From DASZBX01 sp035943635 (GTDB taxonomy: Bacteria > Actinomycetota > Actinomycetes > Streptomycetales > Catenulisporaceae), in contig DASZBX010000132.1 of the NCBI GenBank assembly GCA_035943635.1, positions 1-10,593 on the forward strand: a stretch of 10,593 bases of DNA. Reading direction: 5' to 3'. Below, one piece after another: positions 1 through 8,100 of this stretch (positions within the stretch are counted from its first letter, which is position 1; each line of letters starts with the position of its first letter). Under the pieces are notes generated by a model. That model saw nothing but the letters and a program-made list of their open reading frames with translations, made no database searches and was not told the origin of the DNA. The translations under genes were made by a program, and so were the position numbers.

Positions 1-194
1 CCATGAACCAAGCCGCCAACAGCACCGGCCTGCGCAAAGCCCGCTACCGCGGCCAGAAGAAAGTCGAACTCGAACACTACCTCGGCGCCACCGCCATCAA
101 CATCACCAGGCTCGACGCCTACTTCACCCACCACCCACTCGCCCGCACACACACCAGCCGACTGATACGCCTCAACGCCGCAACAACGAATTAG
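1..194 (+). CDS. IS transposase, C-terminal end (partial, enters from left edge)
   Basis: This is the last ~64 codons of a transposase whose start lies outside the window; the reading frame runs through positions 3-5 and stops at TAG 192-194. The segment LRKARYRGQKKVELEHYL followed by GATAINITRLDAYF resembles the C-terminal end of DDE transposases of the IS1182 type, where an Arg/Tyr-rich YRG..K motif precedes a helix ending the RNase H-like catalytic fold. The catalytic DDE residues themselves are not in the window. The Met at position 3 is probably internal, since no ribosome site can be seen. The gene abuts a degraded, non-cluster gene fragment, as expected where an IS has landed next to or inside a gene. 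I could not identify a terminal inverted repeat after the stop. Family assignment is from memory of the motif; that it is a transposase end is likely, the exact IS family less so. Confidence 0.7.
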   Translation, partial: MNQAANSTGLRKARYRGQKKVELEHYLGATAINITRLDAYFTHHPLARTHTSRLIRLNAATTN

Positions 195-236
195 CCACCA
201 GGATCCCACAGGGTCGTAGCAGTCGGAGGGCAGACC

Positions 237-584
237 AGTCGACCGGTCGATGACGTCGGCATTGTCACGGACTCTGGTGGTTGGGTCACCATCCAGTCCA
301 AGAAGGGATTGCGCGTCGACGGCAGGCCGGGTGGTGCTTTGGCCGAGGCCTTGCGCCAATTGGTCGAGATCGACGAGGTCGGCGTGCCGGACGGAACGCG
401 CGAGGCCCTCCGCCCACTCGAACCGGCCCGCGACCTGGTAATGGTCCTCTCGGACGACTCGGCGCCACGCACTGTCAACACGCGGCTGGCGCCGTTGACC
501 ACCACGTTGCGTGCCCTGCCGGCCGCGGTGCCGCTGTCCGATGCGGCTTCGAGCGGCGATCAACTGGAAGTCGACGCTGACCAG
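237..584 (+). pseudogene. Gene remnant A: nuclease-like (PD-(D/E)xK-type) N-terminal fragment
   Basis: One frame without stops and with GC-rich third positions runs from just after the IS transposase to about 584. It reads PVDDVGIVTDSGGWVTIQSK, then KGLRV and a helical part, ending near LPAAVPLSDAASSGDQ. The pattern of paired Asp, a beta hairpin and then IQSKK resembles the D...(E/Q)xK core of PD-(D/E)xK dsDNA nuclease domains found at the N-terminus of some defence NTPases (Cap4/DUF4297-like). There is no convincing start codon or ribosome site, the residues before the motif are not recognisable, and coding quality collapses around 580 where a second frame takes over. I read it as a 5'-truncated, frame-broken remnant rather than a working gene. 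The nuclease likeness rests on one short motif, so the functional label is tentative. Confidence 0.45.
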
Positions 585-1128
585 AGAAGGCCTCGCCCAA
601 ATCCGCACGACGATGGGCTCCACAGTCCCAATTGGAATGATCGGCGAGGCGCATCAAGCTGCGGTGCGCTCCGCCGCTGAGTTCGCCGACCAGATCGCGC
701 GAATGCTCTACTTCGCCAGCGGGGCATTCCACGCCAAGCACCCCACGCAATCCCCCGCCAAGCGAGGTGCCGCAGCACGATTCGCCCGGCTCGTCCTACC
801 ACTTCTCGACGAACTCACCGCCGTCCCACAGCCGCGCGTCACACTCCACCTCGTCCAGACTCTCGACCACATCGCCGCCGCCGACCCCAAGCGTGCGCTC
901 CTGATCGCCGCCAGCGCCGTCACCGCAGACCAGGCCTACTGGCGTGAACTGGCCGGAGTCCACGCCGCGCTCGACCTGGTCCGCCACATCGCCGCGGACC
1001 ACCGCGAGATCTTCCTCGGAGACCCGCAGTCCACCACCGCCGTCCGACGCATGCTCGAGTCGTTCATCCGCGTCGGCTGGGACCAAGCCATCGAACTCGC
1101 CAGCGAGCCCGACGAACTATTCACATGA
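559..1128 (+). pseudogene. Gene remnant B: alpha-helical C-terminal fragment of unknown large protein
   Basis: A second plus-strand frame becomes clearly coding at about 560-590 and continues to TGA at 1126-1128, giving some 170-190 residues. The product is Ala/Arg/Leu-rich and almost all helical, for example AAEFADQIARMLYFASG, FARLVLPLLDELTA and HAALDLVRHIAADHREIF. It ends in an amphipathic helix and EPDELFT. There are no membrane segments and no catalytic motif I recognise. Possible starts exist (ATG at 613 or 634) but none has a good ribosome site. Because it continues almost directly from remnant A in another frame, both look like pieces of one larger gene, perhaps a nuclease-ATPase-helical-repeat protein, whose central part was deleted. 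The alternative is a small intact helical protein starting at 613; I consider that less likely. Function unknown. Confidence 0.45.
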
Positions 1129-1159
1129 TCGGCAGCCACAGTGCGAACTCGGAATATCT

Positions 1160-1218
1160 TGGGTGCCGCAAATTCCATCCACCCACCTGACCAGTGTGGA
1201 TGGAATTGACGGCACCCA
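1160..1218. terminator. Strong hairpin between convergent genes (possible bidirectional terminator or IS/MITE-type end)
   Basis: Two 23-nt arms, 1160-1182 and 1196-1218, pair at 21 of 23 positions around a 13-nt loop (1183-1195). The only mismatches are at 1169/1209 and 1170/1208. It lies in the 177-bp gap between the end of remnant B at 1128 and the stop of the minus-strand HAD gene at 1306, where a terminator for both strands would be expected. There is no T-run after either arm, so an intrinsic terminator of the classical form is not proven. A long near-perfect palindrome of this kind could also be a leftover of a small mobile element marking the edge of the cluster. Confidence 0.55.
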
Positions 1219-1305
1219 CAGGCGCCCGCGAACCGGCCGTAGAAAGAATTTGGCCAGGCGGACGCTGATCAGCGCTGAGCATCAGGGCCCCCGTCGCCAA
1301 CCACT

Positions 1306-2052
1306 TCATGCCATCGGCAACGACAAGATCGCCGCGATCGCGTCGGGCCGCTGATCGACTGGAAGGTGTTCCACCTGGTAGAAATCAGCGCCGCTGCCGG
1401 TGGCAGCGCCGTCGGTATGGGGGTCGTCGCCGACCATCATTGCCTTCAACGCCTTCAGTGCCTCGCTCTGCTCGCGTTCCAAGGCTTGCAGTGCGATCTC
1501 GAAGATTCTCGGGTCGGGTTTCTGTATGCCGTGCTCGCAGGACAGTACGAATACATCCACGGGGATCTCGCGATACGCGAAGAGAGGCCGGATGTCCCAG
1601 CCAATGTTGCTCACGACGGCCACTGGGATCCCACGATCGCGTAGCTCACTCAACGTCTTATGAACGTCCGGGTAGGGCACCCACCCTTGGGGATGGGTGT
1701 GCCGGCGGTAAAGCGCCTCGGCAAGTCCGGGGTCTGGCAGTCCGGCCCGACGCGCGAGCGCGGTGAAAACTTCGTGATGCGCTCTGGTATCCAAATTTCG
1801 CTGTTGCCAGGCCGAATGCAGATCCGGCGGAAGTTCGAGTTGGTGGCCCCGGCCCAGTGCGGGCATGATTCCGCAGGACGCCAGTCTTTCCCGGAGTTCG
1901 AGCTGTTCGACTTCCGGGAGTTCGAGCCCGCATGAGGCGAGCGCCGCCGCCAGCCATGTATCGGCGGGCTCTGCGCGGAACAGTGTTCCCGAGAAGTCGA
2001 ACATGACGCAGCTGAACGTCGTATCGAATGGTGTTTTCCCGTGCTGTGCCAT
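1306..2052 (-). CDS. HAD-superfamily hydrolase (phosphatase-like), variant motif I
   Basis: A 248-residue HAD-type protein, usual size for a single-domain hydrolase with a helical cap. Motif I is FDFSGTLF with nucleophile Asp19. Motif II is VAVVSNIGWD (Ser in SN), motif III the Lys of IQKPDPRIF, and motif IV MVGDDPHTDG with the metal-binding Asp pair. The cap lies between motifs I and II (about residues 30-130). In the classical DxDxT motif the second Asp is the acid/base; here it is Ser21 (DxSGT), so phosphatase turnover may be altered or the substrate unusual. The start is ATG 2050-2052, because GAGAGG (2062-2067) sits 9 nt upstream and homologous sequence begins just before FDFSGT; an open frame extends further upstream to 2187 but overlaps the P450 gene. 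It is the last gene of a leftward operon, 64 bp after the P450. Substrate unknown; a cytoplasmic dephosphorylation or housekeeping role in the cluster is possible. It does not look like the FkbH/glyceryl-loading type. Confidence 0.85.
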   Translation of the reverse strand: MAQHGKTPFDTTFSCVMFDFSGTLFRAEPADTWLAAALASCGLELPEVEQLELRERLASCGIMPALGRGHQLELPPDLHSAWQQRNLDTRAHHEVFTALARRAGLPDPGLAEALYRRHTHPQGWVPYPDVHKTLSELRDRGIPVAVVSNIGWDIRPLFAYREIPVDVFVLSCEHGIQKPDPRIFEIALQALEREQSEALKALKAMMVGDDPHTDGAATGSGADFYQVEHLPVDQRPDAIAAILSLPMA

Positions 2053-2116
2053 GGTGTTGTACCTCTCTGAAGGCGGCTCACCTTGGCGGCGCGCGCTTTT
2101 CCCTGGAACGAACACG

Positions 2117-3358
2117 TCACCAGGTGACGGGCAGTTCATCGACCCCGTAAACAAGACCGCTCTGCCTGAACGGGATCCGCGTCGCATCGACGGCCAGTGC
2201 GAGCGTCGGGATGCGGCGGTACAGGGTGCCGTAGACGACCTGGAGTTCCATTCTGGCCAGGGGCCGGCCGAGGCACTGGTGGACGCCGAATCCGAAGGAC
2301 AGGTGGTCTCGGGCGTCGCGGTGCACGTCGAGCCGGTCCGCCTCGGGGAACACGGCCTCGTCTCGGTTGGCGACCTCGTTGGGCACGATGATGCCCTCGC
2401 CCGCGTGGATGACCTCGCCGGCGATCTCGATGTCCTCCGTGGCCACGCGGCGTACTCCGTTGTGCACGGGAGACAGGTAACGCAGCAGTTCCTCGACGGT
2501 GTGCTCGATCAGCTTCGGGTCGTCGGTCGCGCGCACCTCGGCGAGTTGCTCCGGGTTGGTCAGGAGGGCATATGTGCCGAGCGCGATCATGTACGCGGTG
2601 GTCGCGTGGCCGGCGATGAGCAGTAGCAGCGCCATGATGGCCAGGTCCGGGCGGGAGAGCTCGCCGGTGGCGACGTGCTCGGCGGCCACTCGGGACAGCA
2701 GGTCGTCGCCGGGCTCGACCAGTTTGCGCTCGACCAGGCCGTCTAGGTACATGAGCAGCTCGTACTGAGTTTGCCCGGCTACTTCTGGCGGGGTGTCGTG
2801 AGTGATGAGGGTCTGGCTGGCCCGCTGGAAGTAGGGGTGATCGGCATACGGAACGCCGAGGAGTCGGCAGATCACCAGCGAGGTCAGCGGTAAGGCGAAC
2901 GCGCCGAGCAGGTCGGCCGGGGCCGGGCCGCCCAACAGTTCGTCGATGAGGTCGTTCGTGAGGCCCTGAACTGCGGGTCGCAGCGCCTCGATCCGCTTGA
3001 CGGTGAACAAGCCGGTGACCATGCGGCGCTGCTGCCCATGTTCCGGATCGTCCAGGAACATGAAGCTGAACGGCCGATCGCGCTGCGAATAGGTGGCCGG
3101 GGTCAGGTGCGGGTAGCCGTCCTTGGCCGGGTTGGTGCTGACCCGCCGGTCCGCCAGTAGGGCACGCTGCTCCGCGTGTCGGGTGACGAGCCAGTGGGTG
3201 CTTCCGTCCCACAGCCGCACCCGTGCCAGCGGCCCCTCGGCGCGCATCGCGGCCAGTTCCGGCGGCGGGTCCAGCGGGCACCGCGCCGCGCGCGGCATCG
3301 GGTAGTCGGGGACGTCGCCCGGCTCCTGAATCGGGAGTCCGGTCAGTGATCGTGCCAT
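2117..3358 (-). CDS. Cytochrome P450 (CYP105-like), I-helix acid replaced by Ala
   Basis: A 413-residue soluble bacterial class I P450, normal length and without a membrane anchor. The N-terminal PMPRAARCPLDPPPEL and the FTVKRIEALRP stretch after LDDPEHGQQRRMV resemble CYP105 enzymes. The I-helix is LLLIAGHATTAYM at about 246-258, the K-helix ExxR is EELLR (Glu290, Arg293), and the haem loop FGFGVHQCLGRPLA has ligand Cys362. The I-helix normally reads AGH(E/D)TT; here the acid is Ala252, while the proton-relay Thr253 is kept. A GTG at 3367 is in frame, but ATG 3356-3358 is preferred because GGAGAG (3367-3372) lies 8 nt before it. It is expected to hydroxylate or epoxidise the polyketide or an intermediate using an external ferredoxin and reductase; none is encoded in the window. 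It lies between the other P450 (165 bp upstream) and the HAD gene and probably shares their transcript. The gap 3359-3523 shows only a weak GC-rich inverted repeat near 3449-3469. Confidence 0.93.
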   Translation of the reverse strand: MARSLTGLPIQEPGDVPDYPMPRAARCPLDPPPELAAMRAEGPLARVRLWDGSTHWLVTRHAEQRALLADRRVSTNPAKDGYPHLTPATYSQRDRPFSFMFLDDPEHGQQRRMVTGLFTVKRIEALRPAVQGLTNDLIDELLGGPAPADLLGAFALPLTSLVICRLLGVPYADHPYFQRASQTLITHDTPPEVAGQTQYELLMYLDGLVERKLVEPGDDLLSRVAAEHVATGELSRPDLAIMALLLLIAGHATTAYMIALGTYALLTNPEQLAEVRATDDPKLIEHTVEELLRYLSPVHNGVRRVATEDIEIAGEVIHAGEGIIVPNEVANRDEAVFPEADRLDVHRDARDHLSFGFGVHQCLGRPLARMELQVVYGTLYRRIPTLALAVDATRIPFRQSGLVYGVDELPVTW

Positions 3359-3523
3359 AGGGGCCACTCTCCACAGTAGGCGCGGCTCAGCTCGGTTCGG
3401 TTCGGCATGCGACGTACCCGCGCCTCGCCACGATCAATCGATTCCCTTCCGGCCGGATGTGACGGCCGAAAGTGAAATCCCGTTGGTTTCGGACCGACCG
3501 TACCCAGCCAGCCTTGCGCCCGG

Positions 3524-4708
3524 CTAAAAGAGGACTGGGATCTCCGCGAACCCGCCGGTGAGGACCTCGTCGCGCCAGCGCAGCGACTCCACGGGCACCG
3601 CGAGCCGTAGGTCGGGCAGTCGGCGGAAAAGCCGCTCGAACACGGCCGTCAGCTGCATGCGGGCCAGTGGGGCACCGATGCAGTATCGAGCGCCGTGTCC
3701 GAACGCCAGGTGCGAGTTGGGCTTGTCCCGGGACGGGTCGAACCGGTCGGCATCGGGGAACGCCCGGTCGTCGCGGTTGGCCGCGCCGATGGCCAGCAGC
3801 ACTCCGTCACCAGTCCGGATGACCGTGTCGCCGACGGTGATGTCACCGCGCGCGTAGCGGGGGGAGGCGCGCAATCCGCTGTCGCCGACGCCCAAGCGCA
3901 GGATCTCCTCGACCGCGGTCGGCACGAGTTCGGGTTTCTCGGTCAGGCGGGCACGCTGCGCCGGATAGCCGAGCAGCAGAAGGGTGCCCAGGTCGATGCG
4001 CACCACGGTGGTCTCGGTGCCCGCGAACAGCACGACGGCGCCGAGTTGGGCGATGTCCGCATCGGACAGTGCACCGTCCTGCTCGGCGATCAACTCGGAC
4101 AGGATGTCGTCGCCCGGCTCGGTTCGCTTGCGCGCCACCAGTTCCGCCATGTAGTCGAACAGCTGACGGGTGGAGTTCACCGACGTCTGGTTGTCGCTCA
4201 GGTCGGTCACGCCGGTCGACCATCGACGGAACCGCTCCCAGTCGCCGAACGGCACGCCGAGCAGTTCGCAGATCACCATGACGGGCAACGGAGAGGACAG
4301 CGCGGCGTGCAGATCGGCCGGCGGATCGGCGACGGCCAACCGGTCGAGCAGGTCATCGACGAAGTGCTCGATCCGAGGCTTGAGAGCGCTCGTCCGGCGC
4401 GCGGAGAACCGGGGCACCAGCAGGGCGCGCATCCGCGCGTGGTTAGTTTCCTCGTTGTCGTAGTCGTCCGCGGCGAGCAGCGCGGACAAAGCGGCCTTGG
4501 CCGTCCGGTCCGGGTCGGGATGGCTGCGGGCGAGCCGGCCGCCGGCGAGCAGCGCCTTCACCTCGTCGTAGCGGGTGACGAGCCAGGCCTCCTCACCGGC
4601 GGCGGTCCGCACCCGGGTGATCTGCCCCTCCTCTTGCAGTGTGCGAAGTTGGGGCGCGATCGCGAACAGGGATGGCTTGTCGAATGGCAGATTCGGAAGC
4701 TCCGTCAT
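3524..4708 (-). CDS. Cytochrome P450 (CYP107-like), first gene of leftward operon
   Basis: A 394-residue soluble class I P450 with all hallmarks. The N-terminus MTELPNLPFDKPSLFAIAP is the usual opening of actinomycete CYP107-type enzymes. The I-helix AVVLFAGTETTVV contains acid Glu232 and Thr233, the ExxR is EEILR (Glu268, Arg271), and the haem loop FGHGARYCIGAPLA has Cys343 as iron ligand. The active site looks complete, unlike the neighbouring P450. The start was placed at ATG 4706-4708 because the protein then begins at the normal family position; a GTG at 4757-4759 would add 17 unrelated residues, and neither has a clear ribosome site, so the start is uncertain. Substrate unknown; oxidation of the polyketide of this cluster is inferred from position. 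It is transcribed away from the PKS operon, from the shared region 4709-5141. Confidence 0.93.
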   Translation of the reverse strand: MTELPNLPFDKPSLFAIAPQLRTLQEEGQITRVRTAAGEEAWLVTRYDEVKALLAGGRLARSHPDPDRTAKAALSALLAADDYDNEETNHARMRALLVPRFSARRTSALKPRIEHFVDDLLDRLAVADPPADLHAALSSPLPVMVICELLGVPFGDWERFRRWSTGVTDLSDNQTSVNSTRQLFDYMAELVARKRTEPGDDILSELIAEQDGALSDADIAQLGAVVLFAGTETTVVRIDLGTLLLLGYPAQRARLTEKPELVPTAVEEILRLGVGDSGLRASPRYARGDITVGDTVIRTGDGVLLAIGAANRDDRAFPDADRFDPSRDKPNSHLAFGHGARYCIGAPLARMQLTAVFERLFRRLPDLRLAVPVESLRWRDEVLTGGFAEIPVLF

Positions 4709-5141
4709 GCCAGCAGACTTGCGCTCACGAGTCGTCGTGTCAACCGGTCCGGGCTTCACGATCGGGTCAAAGCGCCCTTACTCAAGGAGTGATCTAGGAA
4801 TCGTATGTAACACTCTAAAACTTCTTCTATAGAGAGGTATTGCCGCTGGTAGTGGCAGCTGAGAGGTGGTTTGGTGGCGCCTCCCCCGAGAGGAAAGGGC
4901 GGGATATATCTGTAGCGCCGGGATGCGCGCAAAAGGCGACAGAGCTCGAAAACACGGCCTGCGAATGCGGTATCAGGCAAGTGAGATGGTCGGCGCTTCC
5001 GGGACACGAAATCCGGTTTGACCACCGCTGCGCGCGCCGCATTTAGCCCTGGCTTAGAAGCAATCTAGCTCCGCCCACCATGCTCGCAGTGTCGCCCCAC
5101 CCGCCAACGTGGCACAGCGAGTCGTATTGAGGAGCACACGG
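4709..5141. promoter_or_regulatory. Divergent intergenic control region between P450 operon and PKS operon
   Basis: These 433 bp separate the start of the leftward P450 gene from the start of the rightward PKS gene and must contain promoters for both, unless either is read through. It includes an unusually AT-rich patch at about 4795-4840 with CTATAG (4827-4832) flanked by the short inverted repeat CTCTA (4813-4817)/TAGAG (4830-4834), and an imperfect 17-nt palindrome TGCCGCTGGTAGTGGCA (4841-4857) that could be an operator. A TTGACC at 5018-5023 with CATTTA 16 bp downstream (5040-5045) is a weak sigma70-like candidate for the PKS direction. No strong consensus promoter stands out. Short open frames exist here on both strands (4840-5046 plus, 4756-5025 minus), but they lack ribosome sites and normal codon use, so I see no gene. 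Confidence 0.5.
5129..5134 (+). promoter_or_regulatory. Ribosome binding site deciding the PKS start
   Basis: GAGGAG lies 7 nt before ATG 5142-5144, an ideal Shine-Dalgarno spacing. It settles the PKS start at 5142 rather than the in-frame GTG at 5109, which has no comparable site, and gives a protein that begins directly with the docking helix. Confidence 0.85.
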
Positions 5142-8100
5142 ATGGCCGACCAAGAGAAGGAGAAACTACTCGAGTATCTGAAGTGGGTGACGACAGACCT
5201 CCATCAGAGCAGGCAGCGTCTGGCCCAGATCGAGTCGGCGGCCCGAGAGCCGATCGCTGTGATCGCCATGAGCTGCCGCTTCCCCGGCGATGTCCGGACT
5301 CCGGAGGACTTGTGGCGCCTGGTCGATGGCGGCGGCGACGCCACCGGGGACTTCCCGGCGAACCGCGGCTGGGACATCGGCAACCTCTACGATCCAGATC
5401 CCCGAAAATCGGGCACCTCCTACACGCGGCGCGGCGGCTTCATCTATGACGCGGATGAGTTCGACGCGGGCCTGTTCGGAATGAGTCCGCGTGAGGCCAT
5501 GGCGACCGATCCACAGCAGCGGCTTCTCCTCGAATGCGCGTGGGAGGCACTCGAGCGGGCCGGTCTCGACCCGCACGCGACGCGGGGTACCGACACCGGT
5601 GTCTTCACCGGCGTGATGTACGACGACTACGCGTCCCGGCTACGGTCCGTGCCGCCGGAGTACCAGGGGTTCATCGGCAACGGCAGCGCCGGCAGCGTGG
5701 CCTCCGGGCGGATCGCCTACACCTTCGGCTTCCACGGGCCGGCCATCACTGTGGACACCGCCTGTTCCTCGTCGCTGGTGGCCGTTCACCAGGCATGCCA
5801 GGCCCTGCGGCAGCGCGAATGCTCGCTCGCGCTCGCCGGCGGGGTCACCGTGCTGTCCACGCCAGGGCTGTTCGTGGAGTTCAGCCGGCAGCGCGGGCTC
5901 TCCCCCGACGGGCGGTGCCGCTCTTTCGCCGCCTCCGCCGACGGCACCGGCTTCGGCGAGGGCGCCGGCCTGTTGCTCCTGGCCCGGCTCTCGGACGCGC
6001 GGCGCGACGGTCATCCCGTGCTCGCGCTGATCCGCGGCTCGGCGGTCAACCAGGACGGCGCGAGCAACGGCCTCACCTCGCCGAGCGGGCCCGCTCAGCA
6101 GCGGGTCATCGGGAAGGCGTTGGAGCACGCCGGGCTGCGGCCCCGGGACATCGACGCCGTCGAGGGCCACGGCACGGGCACCGTCCTCGGGGATCCGGTG
6201 GAAGTGCAGGCGCTGCTCGCCGCGTACGGCCCGGACCGGGTTCAGGGGCAGGAGCCGCTCTGGCTCGGCGCCGTGAAGTCGAACATCGGCCACACCCAGG
6301 CCGCCGCCGGGGTGGCCGGCGTCATCAAGATGGTCATGGCGATGCGCCACCGAACGCTGCCTCCGAGCAGGTACGCCGACCAGCCGTCGCCGCATGTGGA
6401 CTGGTCCGCCGGGTTGGTCGAGCTGGTGGCCGAGGGTAGGCCCTGGCCGGCGACCGGCCGGCCGGCCCGGGCCGCAGTTTCCGCCTTCGGGATCAGCGGC
6501 ACCAACGCGCACGTGATCCTCGAGGCGGCGCCGACCGTCGCCGACCTCGACAGCCCTACCGATCGGCGACCGGCCGGATCGGCGGTGCTGCCCTTCGTGG
6601 TGTCCGCGCGCACGGATACCGCGCTGCGCGCCCAGGCCGCCCGGATATGCGACTATGCGCAGCAGCATCCTGACGTGGACCTTCGCGACCTCGCCCGTTC
6701 CCTGCTCGACACCCGGCCGCTGCTCGACGCGCGCGCGGCGGTGTCGGCCGGGGACGGCGCCGAACTGGTCCGCGGCCTGACCGCCCTGGCGCAAGGGCGG
6801 TCCGATGACACCGTGGTACGAGCGGGCGGGCCTCGTCTGGAGGGCGCGATCGCCTTCTTGTTCACCGGGCAAGGCAGTCAGCGGCCCGGCATGGGGCGTC
6901 AGCTGTACCGCGCCCATCCGGTGTTCGCCCGGACGATGGACGAGGTCTGTGCCCATTTCGACCCTCGGCTGGACCGGCCGCTGCTCGATGTCGTGTTCGA
7001 TGACGAAGGTGATCCGTCGGCATCGGCGCTGCACCAGACCGCTTACGCCCAGCCCGCGCTGTTCGCGATCGAGATCGCCTTGTTCCGGCTGCTGGAGAGC
7101 TGGGGAATAGTCGCCGACCAGCTGATCGGGCATTCGATCGGCGAACTGTCGGCGGTCTGCGCCGCCGGCGCGCTCGATCTGGCCGACGCCTGCGCGTTGG
7201 TCGCGGAACGCGCCCGGTTGATGCAGGCGAGGCCCGCGGACGGGGCCATGATCTCGGCCAGCGCGCCCGAGGAGGATGTTCGTGCATTGCTTCACGGGTA
7301 CGAGCACCTGGCCGACGTGGCGGCGGTCAACGGCCCGGAATCAGTCGTCTTGTCCGGGGACCGGGACACCGTGTTGGCTATCGCCCGGCGGCTGCGGGCG
7401 GCCGGCCACAAGGTCAAGCGGCTGCGGGTCAGTCACGCTTTCCACTCCCCCCACATGGAGGGGCTCCAGGACGAACTGGCCCAGGTCGCGGCGAGGCTGA
7501 AGTTCTCCCCGCCAAGGATTCCCGTGATATCCAACGTCACCGGCGCCGCCTTGAGCCTGGCGCAGCTGCGCGACCCCGAGTACTGGGGCCGTCAACTGCG
7601 CGGGACGGTCCGGTTCCGGGACGGCGTGGACCACTTGCGCCGGGCCGGCGTCACCACCTATCTGGAGGTGGGACCCGACGCGGTCTTGACCGCGCTCGCC
7701 CACGACGTCCTCGCGCCCGCCGGAACCCCGTTCGCCCTGATACCGCTGCTGCGCCGTGACCGGGACGAGTGTCGCAGCGTCGCCGCCGGCCTGGCACTGG
7801 CGCGGTTCAACGACGTCCCGGTCGACTGGTCCTCGGTGCTGGGCGGATACCGTGGCGAGCGTTTGATTCTTCCCAGCTATCCCTTCCAGCGCCAGCGATA
7901 CTGGATCGACGCGGACACGCCTGGCACTCCGGGCGCCACCGGCCAGGACGCGTGGTTCTGGGAGACGATCGTCCAGCAGGACGGTGCGTCGCTCGGCACG
8001 GCGCTCGGACTGGACGCCGACCAGGCCACCTCCCTCACCGCCGTCTTGCCCGCCATCGCGGCCTGGCGGCGCGCCCGGTCGTGGCGATACCGGGTGGCGC

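Noticed and set aside
239..250. Perfect 12-bp palindrome TCGACCGGTCGA near the IS transposase end
   Set aside because: Short GC-rich palindromes are common at this base composition; it does not match a recognisable IS end or repeat elsewhere in the window.
2136..3374. 412-codon minus-strand frame overlapping the first P450 in another frame
   Set aside because: Arg/Pro/Gly-rich translation without motifs; it is the +1 shadow of the real P450 frame.
3449..3469. Inverted repeat GGCCGG/CGGCCG between the two P450 genes as a terminator
   Set aside because: Only a 6-bp perfect stem with no T-run, in a 165-bp gap between same-strand genes; too weak to call.
3695..4792. 365-codon plus-strand open frame opposite the second P450
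   Set aside because: The minus strand encodes a complete P450 with I-helix, ExxR and haem-Cys motifs; the plus frame has no domain and atypical composition.
4756..5046. Small open frames on both strands in the divergent intergenic region
   Set aside because: No ribosome sites, no codon bias like the neighbours, no recognisable sequence; the region is better explained as promoters and operators.
5640..7307. 555-codon open frame on the minus strand opposite the KS-AT region
   Set aside because: It is a shadow of the PKS gene: very high GC leaves few stops on the opposite strand, the product is Arg/Gly/Pro-rich low-complexity sequence, and the plus strand encodes clear KS and AT motifs.
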